From: CAZUCE01 sp964619265
GTDB lineage: Bacteria > Planctomycetota > UBA1135 > GCA-002686595
NCBI GenBank assembly: GCA_964619265.1
Contig: CAZUCE010000041.1
Span: 1-36,764, forward strand
DNA: 36,764 bases
Direction: 5' to 3'
The notes below the pieces were generated by a model. It had not been told where the DNA came from. It was given only the letters and a program-made list of their open reading frames with translations, and ran no database searches. Numbering within the stretch: the first letter of the stretch is position 1; every line of letters starts with the position of its first letter. A program made the position numbers and the translations under genes. Shown here piece after piece: positions 16,927-25,519 of this stretch.

Positions 16927-18041
16927 TGCTCCTGCGAGCTTTGAATTCGGCTGGGGCGAGGCGCCGCGGCTTGACGCTGGTGGAGCTCTTGCTCGCGCTC
17001 GGACTCTTCGCGCTTGTCGCGGTTGGGCTGCTGCGGTTTCTGGATGGCACGCTTTCGATCCTGCGGAACGCAGACGCCGAAGCGGAGCTGCTGGCCGAGC
17101 GCACAGCCCTGTTCGATTGGTTGATCCGCGACCTTGAGAATTTGTCTGCGGGTTCCGAAGGCGACTTGCTGATCGACTGGGAAGTCTTCGACGTCGATGG
17201 CGACGGGCTCGCTGGTCGTCCGTGGCCGCGCGTTCGCCTGATTCGAGAAGCGCGCGCCGAAGAATTCGAGCGACTTGGGCTGGCTCCGGTGGGCGAGGAA
17301 TTTGGACCGCGGCGCCGGCCGCTGATCGAGATCTGCTGGGCGGTGCTCCCGCGTGCGAATGGCCAGGCTTCACAGACCGAGCCGGGTCGGCGCGGGGACG
17401 GCGTCCTGCTTCGTGGCGAACGTCTGCACGACGCGCCGGGGCGCTCGTTCTTCGATCCCGCCTTCTTCGATTCAGCCGGGCGCCCGGGGGCCGGGCTCGA
17501 CGAGCTGGCTACCGGCATCTTGAGCCTGAACGTGCTCGCCGCGGCCGAGACCAGCGTGATTCATGAGAAGTGGAGCCCCGGCGTCGCGATGGAAGAGGCC
17601 GCGATCGCCTGGGACGGGCGTGCCTTGGGCCGCCCCCAGCTTGAGCGTCATCCGTTCAACGAGCGCCATCGGTTCTTGCCGGCTGCCGGCGCCTCGCCGA
17701 GCGCCGAAGTCTTGCTTCCTCGGCGCTTGCGGATCGAGCTCGAGCTCGAGCGCGAGGCGGATACGCGGAGTCGCCCGGCCCTGCGAGCCCCGGCGGATCC
17801 AGAGTCCGAGTTCTTGGTTGTCACACGCCCGGAGCGGCTCCCGAGCGAAGCCGGCGCCATGGTGCTGGTTGGAGAAGAGTGGATGCAGATCACCAGCCTT
17901 CGCGAACAGAGGGCTTTCGTGAAGCGCGGGCTGCGCGGAACCCGCATCGCGGGTCACCGGGCGGGCACGCCGATTCAGTTCGGGCGGCCGTTCTCGCGCG
18001 AGATCGTGCTGCCGCTGTCCGGCGGAGGATGGGGATCTTGA
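16926..18041 (+). CDS. gspJ: GspJ-like minor pseudopilin with a C-terminal surface module
   Basis: The 371-residue product has a prepilin site, G15 followed by LTLVELLLALGLF, with E20 at +5, like GspJ. The usual length is about 200. A DVDGDG segment near residue 90 resembles the start of a calcium loop. The C-terminal 60 residues contain AGAMVLVGEEWMQI followed by KRGLRGTRIAGHRAGTPI, the same module type that recurs in the GspK-like protein. In type II secretion GspJ binds GspI and GspK at the tip, so the shared module may help these two proteins interact or display a common surface. The start overlaps the gspK stop by one base (TGATG). The following gene starts 13 bases before this stop. Confidence 0.75.
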   Translation: MLLRALNSAGARRRGLTLVELLLALGLFALVAVGLLRFLDGTLSILRNADAEAELLAERTALFDWLIRDLENLSAGSEGDLLIDWEVFDVDGDGLAGRPWPRVRLIREARAEEFERLGLAPVGEEFGPRRRPLIEICWAVLPRANGQASQTEPGRRGDGVLLRGERLHDAPGRSFFDPAFFDSAGRPGAGLDELATGILSLNVLAAAETSVIHEKWSPGVAMEEAAIAWDGRALGRPQLERHPFNERHRFLPAAGASPSAEVLLPRRLRIELELEREADTRSRPALRAPADPESEFLVVTRPERLPSEAGAMVLVGEEWMQITSLREQRAFVKRGLRGTRIAGHRAGTPIQFGRPFSREIVLPLSGGGWGS

Positions 18042-18592
18042 AGCGGTTCGTTCAAACCTCTGAGGGCCCCGCCGGCTTCACCCTGGTCGAAGTGCTTCTC
18101 GCGGTGGGGCTGTTCGCCCTCGGGGCGAGCCTGTTGATCGGCGTATTCGCCGGTGGCGCGGGATTGGCCAGCGGAGCTGCGCTGCGGACCGAAGCGGCAG
18201 CTCAGCTCGAAGCCCTATCGGCCGACCTGGAGGAACGCCTGTTTCCGCTGCAACCGGACGGAAGCGTTGGCCCCGCGCGCGAGTTGATCGATGTGCCATT
18301 CCCTGGCAGCGATCGCTTGGTCTACTCGGCGCGGGCCGTGTTTGAACCGGGCGAGCCGATCGCTGTGGAATTCCCCCGGCGGGTCGCCGTCGATGTAGAG
18401 GTTCGCTGGAAAGAGGGTGGGCGGCGCTTAGCCCTCGAAACCCAACTACTTTTGACCCACAGCATTCCCGTGGGCGAGCGACTCCGGCGTCGCTTTGTCC
18501 TCGGCGCCAACTCGAGCTCCGCGGCTCCGCCGATTCCGCAGCTCTTAGATTCAACGACCGGTCCCGATTCCGGAAACTCCGAATCCCGATGA
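18029..18592 (+). CDS. gspI: GspI-like minor pseudopilin
   Basis: The 187-residue product has a prepilin site, G16 followed by FTLVEVLLAVGLFALG, with E21 at +5. The size and the VEVLLA signature fit GspI, the minor pseudopilin that forms the tip complex with GspJ and GspK. The ATG at 18029 is chosen because GGCGGAGG lies immediately upstream, although close to the start, and because the gene then overlaps gspJ by 13 bases, like others in the operon. The remainder is beta-rich, and the last 25 residues are disordered. The order in this operon is G-H-K-J-I, not the common G-H-I-J-K. The stop overlaps the next start (ATGA). Confidence 0.75.
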   Translation: MGILKRFVQTSEGPAGFTLVEVLLAVGLFALGASLLIGVFAGGAGLASGAALRTEAAAQLEALSADLEERLFPLQPDGSVGPARELIDVPFPGSDRLVYSARAVFEPGEPIAVEFPRRVAVDVEVRWKEGGRRLALETQLLLTHSIPVGERLRRRFVLGANSSSAAPPIPQLLDSTTGPDSGNSESR

Positions 18593-20220
18593 ACGCACCT
18601 TCGATCTTGCTCACCCTCGCGCTTCCGCTGACCCTGCTTCAAGACGGGGCGGCTCCGGACTTAGAGACCGCTGAGCTGCTCAGCGCCGCCGGTCTCGATC
18701 CCTCCTCGCCGCCCCCGGTGGGCACACCAGCGGGCGAGTTTGGCAACGAAGGTCTGCTCGAGTTGCCGCAACTTCCCGTGCTCGCGCACCTGGACCAGCT
18801 CGAGATGCTCGCGTTGCGCGATGGTTCCATCTTGTGGGGCGCGATTGCCCATCACGCACCCAGCGGATTGGTCGTCCAGAGGCTCGACACGGGCGGAATT
18901 TTGGATCTGCCGTTCGAGCTGCTCGATCCGCGCATCGAGCTCGAGCTGCGCACACGCTTCGGTTACGTCGACGTGGTCGCCGACGAGGTCTTTGTGACCG
19001 CAGATCGGATCCCGCTGGTGGGCGGCGACGAGCTCGTCGGCCTGGTTCAGCACCGCTCGGGTGGGGTGCTCCACGTGAAGCAAGAAACAGGAGTCGTGCT
19101 GCTGCCGGCCGAGCGAATCGCCGGCGCGATTACCCAGCTTCAGGTTCCGGCTCGGACCCTGTTCACCCGTGAAGAGTTGATCGAGCAAGAGCGGGTGCGG
19201 CTGTTGCCTGGCCTCGAGTCGACCGGAGAGGCGCGTTCCACGGCGCTGTTCGAGCTGGGTTCTTTCGCCGAGCGGATTAGCGATCACCGCAGTGCAGCTG
19301 AGGCCTACGGTGCGATTCCGGAGGAGGATCGCGATCGATTCCTGGATTTCGAGGCCGTTCTAGCGCGCTCGATCGCCAAGTCCGAAGTGCAAGAGCAGGT
19401 CGATTTCCTCGACGACGCGACGCACCTCGCCCGGAGAGGCAAGTTTGCCGAGGCGTTGGCCGTTCTGTCCGAATTTCCCAAACGCTACAGCCGCTCGCCG
19501 CTGATGGAGGATTGGGGTCGCACGACGCGGCGCTTGGAGGAGGACCGCGATCGCGAGCTGACGATTTTCGTGACGCGGCGCTGGTTCACCTGGACGGCGC
19601 GCCTGGCCCGCGAAGGAGCTCGACTGGAGAGCTTCGAGCTGGCTCGCAGTTGGGTGGACGAAGAGCTGCCCGATGCGATCGCAGACGCGGTGGCGCTCGA
19701 ATGCCAGGGCTTCCTCGCGGGGATCGATGGCACGCGTGTGCGCGCGGTGTTTGCGGACCGTCGTCGCCCTTCGACCCGGCGAGCCAGCTACGGCGAGGGG
19801 ACCTGGATGCTCGGGCGAGACGACGCGCTGGCCGGCAAGCTGATCGAGGTGGAGGAAGCGGACCAGGCGCCTGTTTCGGACCGGGATGCGGAGCGGCAAG
19901 CGCTGCTCGAGCGGATCGATCGCTACCAGCGCAACACCCAGGCGGTTTCGGGAGGGGGCAGCGACGCGAACCTGGACCCGGAGGACGCCTGGGCGCGAAT
20001 GACCCTCCAGAACCGCTCCCAGTGGCTTACGGCGTACTACGCCGAGAACGGCGGCGACTTTCTCGTTTCCTCGGTGACGCTTTTGCCCCATCGGGATTGC
20101 GCCGGACTCGGGTACCGCGAGATGCTCGACGCCAACCTGGCTGGCGAAACTCGCCGCCGCTTGATCCTGGATCCCAATTGCGGGGGTCTGGGCGTGACCC
20201 GACGGGTTTCCTACCGATGA
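18589..20220 (+). CDS. Secreted protein with a degenerate C-terminal zinc-ribbon-like pair
   Basis: The 543-residue product starts with a short signal peptide (residues 1-23, LLTLALPLTLLQDG). Two small beta units follow (about 60-175), of the kind LALRDGSILWGAIAHHAPSG, then a helical region (about 200-430). The end carries two short motifs, HRDCAGLGY and DPNCGGLGV, then RRVSYR. They look like the CxxCxGxG repeats of DnaJ-type zinc ribbons, but the first Cys of each pair is replaced by His and Asp, so each half is H/D-x2-C-x-G-x-G. It is last but one in the pseudopilin operon and overlaps its neighbours by ATGA on both sides. The function is unknown; a periplasmic accessory to the machine is a reasonable guess. 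Confidence 0.65.
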   Translation: MNAPSILLTLALPLTLLQDGAAPDLETAELLSAAGLDPSSPPPVGTPAGEFGNEGLLELPQLPVLAHLDQLEMLALRDGSILWGAIAHHAPSGLVVQRLDTGGILDLPFELLDPRIELELRTRFGYVDVVADEVFVTADRIPLVGGDELVGLVQHRSGGVLHVKQETGVVLLPAERIAGAITQLQVPARTLFTREELIEQERVRLLPGLESTGEARSTALFELGSFAERISDHRSAAEAYGAIPEEDRDRFLDFEAVLARSIAKSEVQEQVDFLDDATHLARRGKFAEALAVLSEFPKRYSRSPLMEDWGRTTRRLEEDRDRELTIFVTRRWFTWTARLAREGARLESFELARSWVDEELPDAIADAVALECQGFLAGIDGTRVRAVFADRRRPSTRRASYGEGTWMLGRDDALAGKLIEVEEADQAPVSDRDAERQALLERIDRYQRNTQAVSGGGSDANLDPEDAWARMTLQNRSQWLTAYYAENGGDFLVSSVTLLPHRDCAGLGYREMLDANLAGETRRRLILDPNCGGLGVTRRVSYR

Positions 20221-21248
20221 TCACCTCTGTGCCTCGTTCTCTCGCTCTGCTCACCTGCGTTCTGGCGGCTGCCTGCGCCTCGGGCGCACCGGGCCCGGTG
20301 CCCCGCTTTCTGCCGGAGACCGATAGCACTCCGTCGCTAGCCGGTGCTGGCGGGCCAGATCCCGCGGGGGTCCAAACCGCGACCGCGCCTTCGGCCGGTT
20401 CGAGTCTGGGGGCCGCAGACGAAGCCGGGTCGCTCCCGACGGAGCCGGGCGATCCGGTCTTGGCTCGAATCGGTGGCCGGCAGATCGCGACCAGCGACTT
20501 GCTCGAGGGGCTCTTGTTCCACGAAGCCGATCTGCTGCGGATCGAGCTCAACTTGCTGATTGGGTCCGCCCTGGCCAAGCTTGAGGCCGAGCGGCTCGGG
20601 CTGCGGCTGGATGCGGAACTTGTGGATGAGCGAGCTAGCTCGAATCTGGGCGAATTCGTGCGCCGCAACGTTCCGGAGGGCTCCAGCCTAGAGGAGTTCT
20701 TGAAGGGACGCATGGGCGTCGAGCCCGAGCTGTTCCGCTCGCGATTGCGCAACAACACGGTGCGCGAGATCGTCACCGAGCGGGTCGTGCGCGCGCACAC
20801 CCTGTCGAACGAATTCGCGCGGGTGAGGATCCTCGTTGCCGACGAGGAAGGCGCGGCCGAAGCCGAACGCCGGTTCGCGGCGGGCGAGGAATTCGAGCTG
20901 CTGGTGCGCGAACTGTCCCGGGACGCGACCGCTGAGAGGGGGGGACTGCTGCCGTTCCTCGGGCGGGCCGAACGCTCGCCGATTTCGAACCTCGCCTTCC
21001 GAACCCCGGTGGGCGAGCTGGGCGGGCCGCTCGAGATAGGGGGCGCCACGATCCTGCTCAAGATCGAGGCCCGGCCGGACCCGCTCCAGGGGGATTGGGA
21101 AGCGCTCTCGGATGCGGTGCGGGAGAGCCTGGCGGCCGATCCGGTCGGCGAGGAGGAGTTCGTGTTCTGGCAGGTTTCCATGGAGCGGCGCTACACCGTC
21201 GACCTGGCGCCCCTGCGCGAGCTGCTGCCCGGCATCGTCGGGAGCTGA
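20217..21248 (+). CDS. Parvulin-type peptidyl-prolyl isomerase lipoprotein (PpiC/SurA-like)
   Basis: The 343-residue product starts with a lipoprotein signal, LALLTCVLAAACASG, with the modified Cys likely at the end of LAAAC. A disordered linker reaches about residue 75. A SurA_N-like helical region (about 80-200) comes next, then a parvulin-like domain (about 200-290) with RDATAERGGLLPFLGR and FRTPVGELGGPLE, close to the usual RGGDLGF and VGEVSGPV forms. It is probably a periplasmic folding helper for the large pseudopilus proteins of this operon. I place the start at the ATG at 20217, which overlaps the preceding stop; the frame is open upstream, but that part is antisense-like noise in the preceding gene. 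This is the last gene of the coupled run. Confidence 0.78.
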   Translation: MITSVPRSLALLTCVLAAACASGAPGPVPRFLPETDSTPSLAGAGGPDPAGVQTATAPSAGSSLGAADEAGSLPTEPGDPVLARIGGRQIATSDLLEGLLFHEADLLRIELNLLIGSALAKLEAERLGLRLDAELVDERASSNLGEFVRRNVPEGSSLEEFLKGRMGVEPELFRSRLRNNTVREIVTERVVRAHTLSNEFARVRILVADEEGAAEAERRFAAGEEFELLVRELSRDATAERGGLLPFLGRAERSPISNLAFRTPVGELGGPLEIGGATILLKIEARPDPLQGDWEALSDAVRESLAADPVGEEEFVFWQVSMERRYTVDLAPLRELLPGIVGS

Positions 21249-21312
21249 CGACTCCCGAAGAAGGTGAGGCTCGGGCTTGCACCGGGCCGGTTTGGGCCTG
21301 CATCTTGGCCCC

Positions 21313-22026
21313 ATGCAGGACATCGAAGCGACCGAAGTCGAGCTTGAGGAAGGTGACCCCCTCGAAGCGGAGCCCGAGGCGGACGAGCTGGCTGAGGGCG
21401 AGGGCGGCTTGGAAGCCGGCGCCGATGGGGCGGACGACGAGGAGCCCGAGGGCGATCTCCCGGAAGGGGAGGCGCTGGAGGCCTACGTTCAGTCGGCTTT
21501 CGCGCTGCTGTTTGCCTCGCCCGAGCCGCTGTCCGAAAGACGCCTGCGTGGGCTCTTGGTGGCTGGTCCCGAGGAATCGCCGAGGGTTACGGGCCAGATC
21601 GGGAAGGCTGGAATCGCCCTCGTGATCGAAACCCTGACCGACCGGATCGCGGCCTCCCAGCTCCCGATTGAGCTGCGCCGTATCTCTGGCGGTCTGCGCC
21701 TGTTTACCGATGCGCGCCTGGCCGAAGTGGTCCAGCGGCTCGACAAGACCCGCCGGAACGAGAAGATCAGCCACGCGGGCCTCGAGACGCTGGCGATCGT
21801 CGCCTACCGCCAACCGGTCACCAAGGCTGAGATCGAGGCCATCCGGGGCGTCCAGGCCGGCCCGATGCTGCGCCAGCTGACCGATCGACGCCTGATCAAG
21901 GTCGCCGGGCGCGCCGATCAGCCGGGGGCGCCCCTGCTCTACGGCACGACCTCGGAGTTCCTGGATCGATTCGGGCTGGCCGATTTGGACGAGCTGCCCC
22001 GGGACGGCGAGCTGGCCCGCGACTAG
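21313..22026 (+). CDS. scpB: Segregation and condensation protein B
   Basis: ScpB is the kleisin-bound winged-helix subunit of the SMC-ScpAB complex that condenses and segregates the chromosome. The 237-residue product has an acidic N-terminal tail (about residues 1-50), then two winged-helix domains. The family signatures are LRRISGGLRLFT, ETLAIVAYRQPVTKAEIEAIRGV and LYGTTSEFLDRFGL. I choose the ATG at 21313 because the acidic tail begins there; a TTG in the same frame at 21277 would add 12 residues. The gene begins 64 bases after the PPIase stop, so it could share the transcript or have its own promoter. No scpA or smc gene is in the window. Confidence 0.93.
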   Translation: MQDIEATEVELEEGDPLEAEPEADELAEGEGGLEAGADGADDEEPEGDLPEGEALEAYVQSAFALLFASPEPLSERRLRGLLVAGPEESPRVTGQIGKAGIALVIETLTDRIAASQLPIELRRISGGLRLFTDARLAEVVQRLDKTRRNEKISHAGLETLAIVAYRQPVTKAEIEAIRGVQAGPMLRQLTDRRLIKVAGRADQPGAPLLYGTTSEFLDRFGLADLDELPRDGELARD

Positions 22027-22063
22027 CACGGCCTCCTCGGGCGCGGGCCCGCCCGGCTAGGGC

Positions 22064-22088
22064 GGTGCGCCCCCGGAGGGGCGTGCGC
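22064..22088 (+). terminator. Possible terminator hairpin after scpB
   Basis: CGCCCC (22068-22073) pairs with GGGGCG (22078-22083) around a CGGA loop. The stem extends by two wobble pairs and one G-C pair. It lies 42 bases after the scpB stop. There is no good T-run, so it may only pause transcription or protect a 3' end. Confidence 0.3.
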
Positions 22089-22176
22089 CGTTCTCCGCGA
22101 TCGTCGCTCTGGGCCCCGGGAAGGCCCCCCGTTAGACTCTTCGCCCCCCGCGCGCCGTCCCGGCCCCTTCGTTTTC

Positions 22177-24132
22177 ATGTCCAGCAAGTCTCGCAAGCAT
22201 TCCTCTCCGCCCGCTCGGAGCTCCAAGTCCACCGGCCATGGCTCCGGCCCCGACGCGGAGGCTGGCGCCCCGGTCTCGGGCGAAGTCGAGCACGCCGAGC
22301 CGACCCACAAGGATTTCCTCGACGCGGAGGAATTGTTGAACACGCCCCAGGGCCGGAACCCGCTCGTGTACGCGGGTTTGATCCTGATGCTGGTCTTCTT
22401 GATGCTCGTGTTCTTGCTCCCGCCCTCGATGTTCAACGGGCAGACGAGCACGAACGAAGTGATGATGAAGTGGACGCACCCCACGCGGGGTGAGATCCAG
22501 GTCCGTCAGAGTGAATTCCTCGGCAAGGCCAATGAGTTCTCGCGGTTGATGTCGTTCTTCAACCAGCGCAGCACCGACCAGGCCGAGCTAGCGCACTTCA
22601 TGATCCTCGACGAGCTCGCGCTCGAAAATGGCATCACGTTCTCCGACGAAGAACTCAAAGCAGAGCTGAGCAGCTACGCCAGGGCGCTGGGCGGGACCGC
22701 GCCCTTGGAGGCACGACTGCGACGCTTCCCAGGGGGCTTTGTGGGATTCCAGGAGACCTTGCGGGCCTTTCAACGTGTCAATCGCTATCAGAGCTTGCTC
22801 GGCAAGCTGCAGTCGATTCCCGATCCGGCGCAGATCGAAGAGTCCTGGAACCAACAGTTTCTTGAGTACTCCTTCGAGTACGTCTTTGCGGGCGCTTCGG
22901 ATTTCGTAGACGAAGCGCGCGCCGAGAGTCCCGATGACGGGGTCCTGCAGGCCTGGCTCGACGAGCGCCCCGAGTTCGAGCGCAACGCGCTGATGGAGCC
23001 CGAGCGGCTGGACGCTGAGGTCATCGGCTTCGTTCTGAACGAGGCCAACTTAGCTACCGCAGGTGATGAGCTGCTCGCGGCCTACCCGAATGCCGAGGAC
23101 TGGGACGAAGAAGTTCAGGCCGACACCTACTACAAGCGGTATTCCTTCACGCGCTTTCGGCGCCCCACGGACCCGGACAATTCCGAGCCGCTGAGCCCGG
23201 ACCAACTGACCTTCGCCTACGAAGAAGTCCGCGACACGGCGGCCCGCGAGGCGCGCCTGTTCGACGCGATGGGTTCGTTTCGCGCGGATCTCCAGGAGCG
23301 CCTCGAGGCCGGTGAGGCGATCGATCTGTCGGTCGAAGCCGCCGCGCTTGGCATGGACCGTTTGGCCGACGGAGTTGCTCGCTCGATCGACGAATGGAGC
23401 GAGGTCGAAGGGCTGGGCGGAAGATTTACCGGCTCCCAGATGTACGGCCTTGGCGACTCTGGTTCGATCACCGGCTCGCCGGCTGTGACCGAGGACGGCC
23501 TGATCCTCGTGCGCCTGGTCGAGCGCATGCCGAGCCAGATGCCGGCCTTCGAAGAAATTCGCGAGCAGGTGTTTGAGGATTGGATCGAGTCCCGATCGGT
23601 CGAACTGTCCGAGGAGTCCCTCAAGGAGCTGCGCGAAGAGTTGATCCCCACGCCCGATATTGCCGAGACCGACGAGGGCACGATTTCGGAAGAAGAGAGT
23701 TCGGAGCTTGTGACCTCGGAACTCCTGGCCGCTGCGGCGACCGCGCGAGGCCTTGAGCTGCGCACCCGGGATTGGCTTCAGCGCAGCGCAAAGCAGAAGG
23801 ATGACCCCAACTGGGAAGACCCCGGACACACGTTTCTGCGCACCCGTGCGGACTTGTATCAGCTAGAGCAGGGGGCTCTTTCCGAGCCGTTGGCCAACCT
23901 CGAAAAATCCGGCGCCTACCTGGTGCGGTTGGTGGGCGAGCGTGAGGTGCCGATCGAGCAGATGACCCCTTCGCAGTACGAGAGCTTGCTGAATCAGGCG
24001 AGCATGCTTCAGTCCATCCAGCTTGCGGGGGGCGCGATCACGATCGACGACCTGCGTGAGAAATTCGGCTTGTGGCTGCTTTCTGAACAGCCGGATCCCG
24101 AAGACGAGGCGGACGAGGGCAACGCTTCCTAG
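22177..24132 (+). CDS. PpiD-like membrane-anchored periplasmic chaperone
   Basis: The 651-residue product has a charged cytoplasmic head (1-58), one membrane helix at about 62-84 (LVYAGLILMLVFLMLVFLLP), and a large periplasmic part. The helical region about 105-230 resembles the SurA_N/PpiD N-terminal domain. Two stretches, LGDSGSITGSPAVTEDGLIL and LYQLEQGALSEPLANLEKSG, look like ends of parvulin-type domains, but a full catalytic core is not visible, so it may be a chaperone without isomerase activity. Two acidic tails follow. It is a second folding factor within 2 kb of the PPIase lipoprotein. A TAGACT at 22133-22138 could be a -10 element, but I see no matching -35. It converges with the HEAT gene. 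Confidence 0.7.
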   Translation: MSSKSRKHSSPPARSSKSTGHGSGPDAEAGAPVSGEVEHAEPTHKDFLDAEELLNTPQGRNPLVYAGLILMLVFLMLVFLLPPSMFNGQTSTNEVMMKWTHPTRGEIQVRQSEFLGKANEFSRLMSFFNQRSTDQAELAHFMILDELALENGITFSDEELKAELSSYARALGGTAPLEARLRRFPGGFVGFQETLRAFQRVNRYQSLLGKLQSIPDPAQIEESWNQQFLEYSFEYVFAGASDFVDEARAESPDDGVLQAWLDERPEFERNALMEPERLDAEVIGFVLNEANLATAGDELLAAYPNAEDWDEEVQADTYYKRYSFTRFRRPTDPDNSEPLSPDQLTFAYEEVRDTAAREARLFDAMGSFRADLQERLEAGEAIDLSVEAAALGMDRLADGVARSIDEWSEVEGLGGRFTGSQMYGLGDSGSITGSPAVTEDGLILVRLVERMPSQMPAFEEIREQVFEDWIESRSVELSEESLKELREELIPTPDIAETDEGTISEEESSELVTSELLAAAATARGLELRTRDWLQRSAKQKDDPNWEDPGHTFLRTRADLYQLEQGALSEPLANLEKSGAYLVRLVGEREVPIEQMTPSQYESLLNQASMLQSIQLAGGAITIDDLREKFGLWLLSEQPDPEDEADEGNAS

Positions 24133-24142
24133 TCCTTAGCGG

Positions 24143-24177
24143 TCGCAGGGTGCCGACTGCGAGCTGGGCCAGAGCCC
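24143..24177. terminator. Pair of hairpins in the convergent gap
   Basis: TCGCAG (24143-24148) pairs with CTGCGA (24157-24162), and GGGC (24166-24169) with GCCC (24174-24177). They lie between two convergent stop codons, where a bidirectional terminator is expected. Neither has a T-run, so support is weak. Confidence 0.25.
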
Positions 24178-24202
24178 CCTACGCGCATCGGTGGGCAGCG
24201 AC

Positions 24203-25519
24203 TTACCGCTCAAGTGAGAACAGCGCTCGTCGCCATTGTGTTGGCTCCGGACCCAGTTCCAGCCCCGTGCGACGTCGCAAGGACTCTAGCGCCACGCTCC
24301 GAACTTCGGAACGCGGGCGCTCAAGCGCTTGAACCAGCCAGTCTTCCGCACGCAGGCTCGACTGCGCAGCCAGTCCGCGCGCGGCCAGCTGAGCGATGCC
24401 GACCTCCGGGCGATCCAGGGCGAGGCCGAGTAGGTCGCACAGCTCCTCGGAGCGGGTTCGCTTGAGGCAGATCTCGCGCACAGCGGCAACCGCTTCGGTC
24501 GCATTTCCGTGTTCGAGGCTGTGCCGCGTGGCGGCGCTCTGCGTTCGCCACCAGGTTTGTTCCTCGTCGAGCCAGGTATTCCAGGCGCTTGGCCGAATAC
24601 CCAGCGGCAGCCCGGCGATCGAGCGCAGCGCTCGGTGAGCCTCTTCGCGCACGCTCGGCGAGGGATTGGTCAGGAGCCGGACCCAATCGTCCAGCGAGTC
24701 CTCGTCGCGGCAGGTTGCGAGCACCCTGCAAGCCAGACCGACTTGCTCGGGTTGGCCGGAGTCCAGGTACTCGCGTACGTCCGCAAGGCTCAAGGAATCG
24801 AGCCTTCCGGCTGAGTTGACCACCTGCTCGAGAGCATGCAGAACGAACGCATCAGCGGCGGGCCAGGTGCCTAGGAGGTCAGACAGGGCCTGTCCGCTGG
24901 CCGGGCTGGCCAGGCTCGCCAGGGCTCGAACGGCCGGCCCGGCCAACTTCTCCGAGGTGCCTTGTAAGCGTTCTGGGAGGAGGCCGAAATCGGATTCGTG
25001 GGCGCGCAGTCGCCGCGCAAGCGCTTCCTCGACGACCCGGGCACGAATCGGACGATTCTCAGGAGCAAGCGGTTCGTCCGCGAGTCGGATCAGCCACTGT
25101 AGCTCGCCTGGCTCCGAGCGATCTCCTAGGACCATGAGGGCAGCCTGAACTCTGGGCTCGGAGATGCCGCTTTCGAGCTGAGCGCTCAAGTAGTCCGTAA
25201 GGGCTGCCGTCGAGACTCGCTGCAGGGTGAGCTGCACGGTCGCACCGGCGGGTGTGGATCGGTCGATCCCCTTGTTCAATTGATCGAACAAGTACGCCAC
25301 CGGAGCCCTGTCCAAGGCGCCGAGTTCGGCGCAGGCACCGGGCACATCGCCCCAAGTTGCCACTCCCGCAAGCACGGCTTCGGCCTCCGGATGGTCCGGC
25401 TCGGCCCGAGTCAGGCCGGGAGCCGGATTGAACGGGGGGCTGGCCTCGATCCGAAGTACCGGGGCCATCAGGAAGAGTCCGGCTACGAGTGCGGGCTTAC
25501 TGAGCTCCAAGGACGGCAT
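24203..25519 (-). CDS. Exported HEAT-repeat protein
   Basis: The 438-residue product has a signal-peptide-like N-terminus (residues 8-27, PALVAGLFLMAPVLRIEA). It is then almost wholly alpha-helical, with HEAT-like units recognisable by alternating leucine/alanine pairs such as PSPSVREEAHRALRSIAGLP and RPRSEVRSVALESLRRRTGL. A Trp-rich stretch, WNTWLDEEQTWW, sits between units, a feature I associate with planctomycete HEAT proteins. It is the last gene of the pilin-like operon and overlaps the PilX-like gene by 23 bases. HEAT scaffolds bind other proteins; a periplasmic partner in pilus assembly is possible but not shown. No catalytic motif is seen. Confidence 0.65.
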   Translation of the reverse strand: MPSLELSKPALVAGLFLMAPVLRIEASPPFNPAPGLTRAEPDHPEAEAVLAGVATWGDVPGACAELGALDRAPVAYLFDQLNKGIDRSTPAGATVQLTLQRVSTAALTDYLSAQLESGISEPRVQAALMVLGDRSEPGELQWLIRLADEPLAPENRPIRARVVEEALARRLRAHESDFGLLPERLQGTSEKLAGPAVRALASLASPASGQALSDLLGTWPAADAFVLHALEQVVNSAGRLDSLSLADVREYLDSGQPEQVGLACRVLATCRDEDSLDDWVRLLTNPSPSVREEAHRALRSIAGLPLGIRPSAWNTWLDEEQTWWRTQSAATRHSLEHGNATEAVAAVREICLKRTRSEELCDLLGLALDRPEVGIAQLAARGLAAQSSLRAEDWLVQALERPRSEVRSVALESLRRRTGLELGPEPTQWRRALFSLER

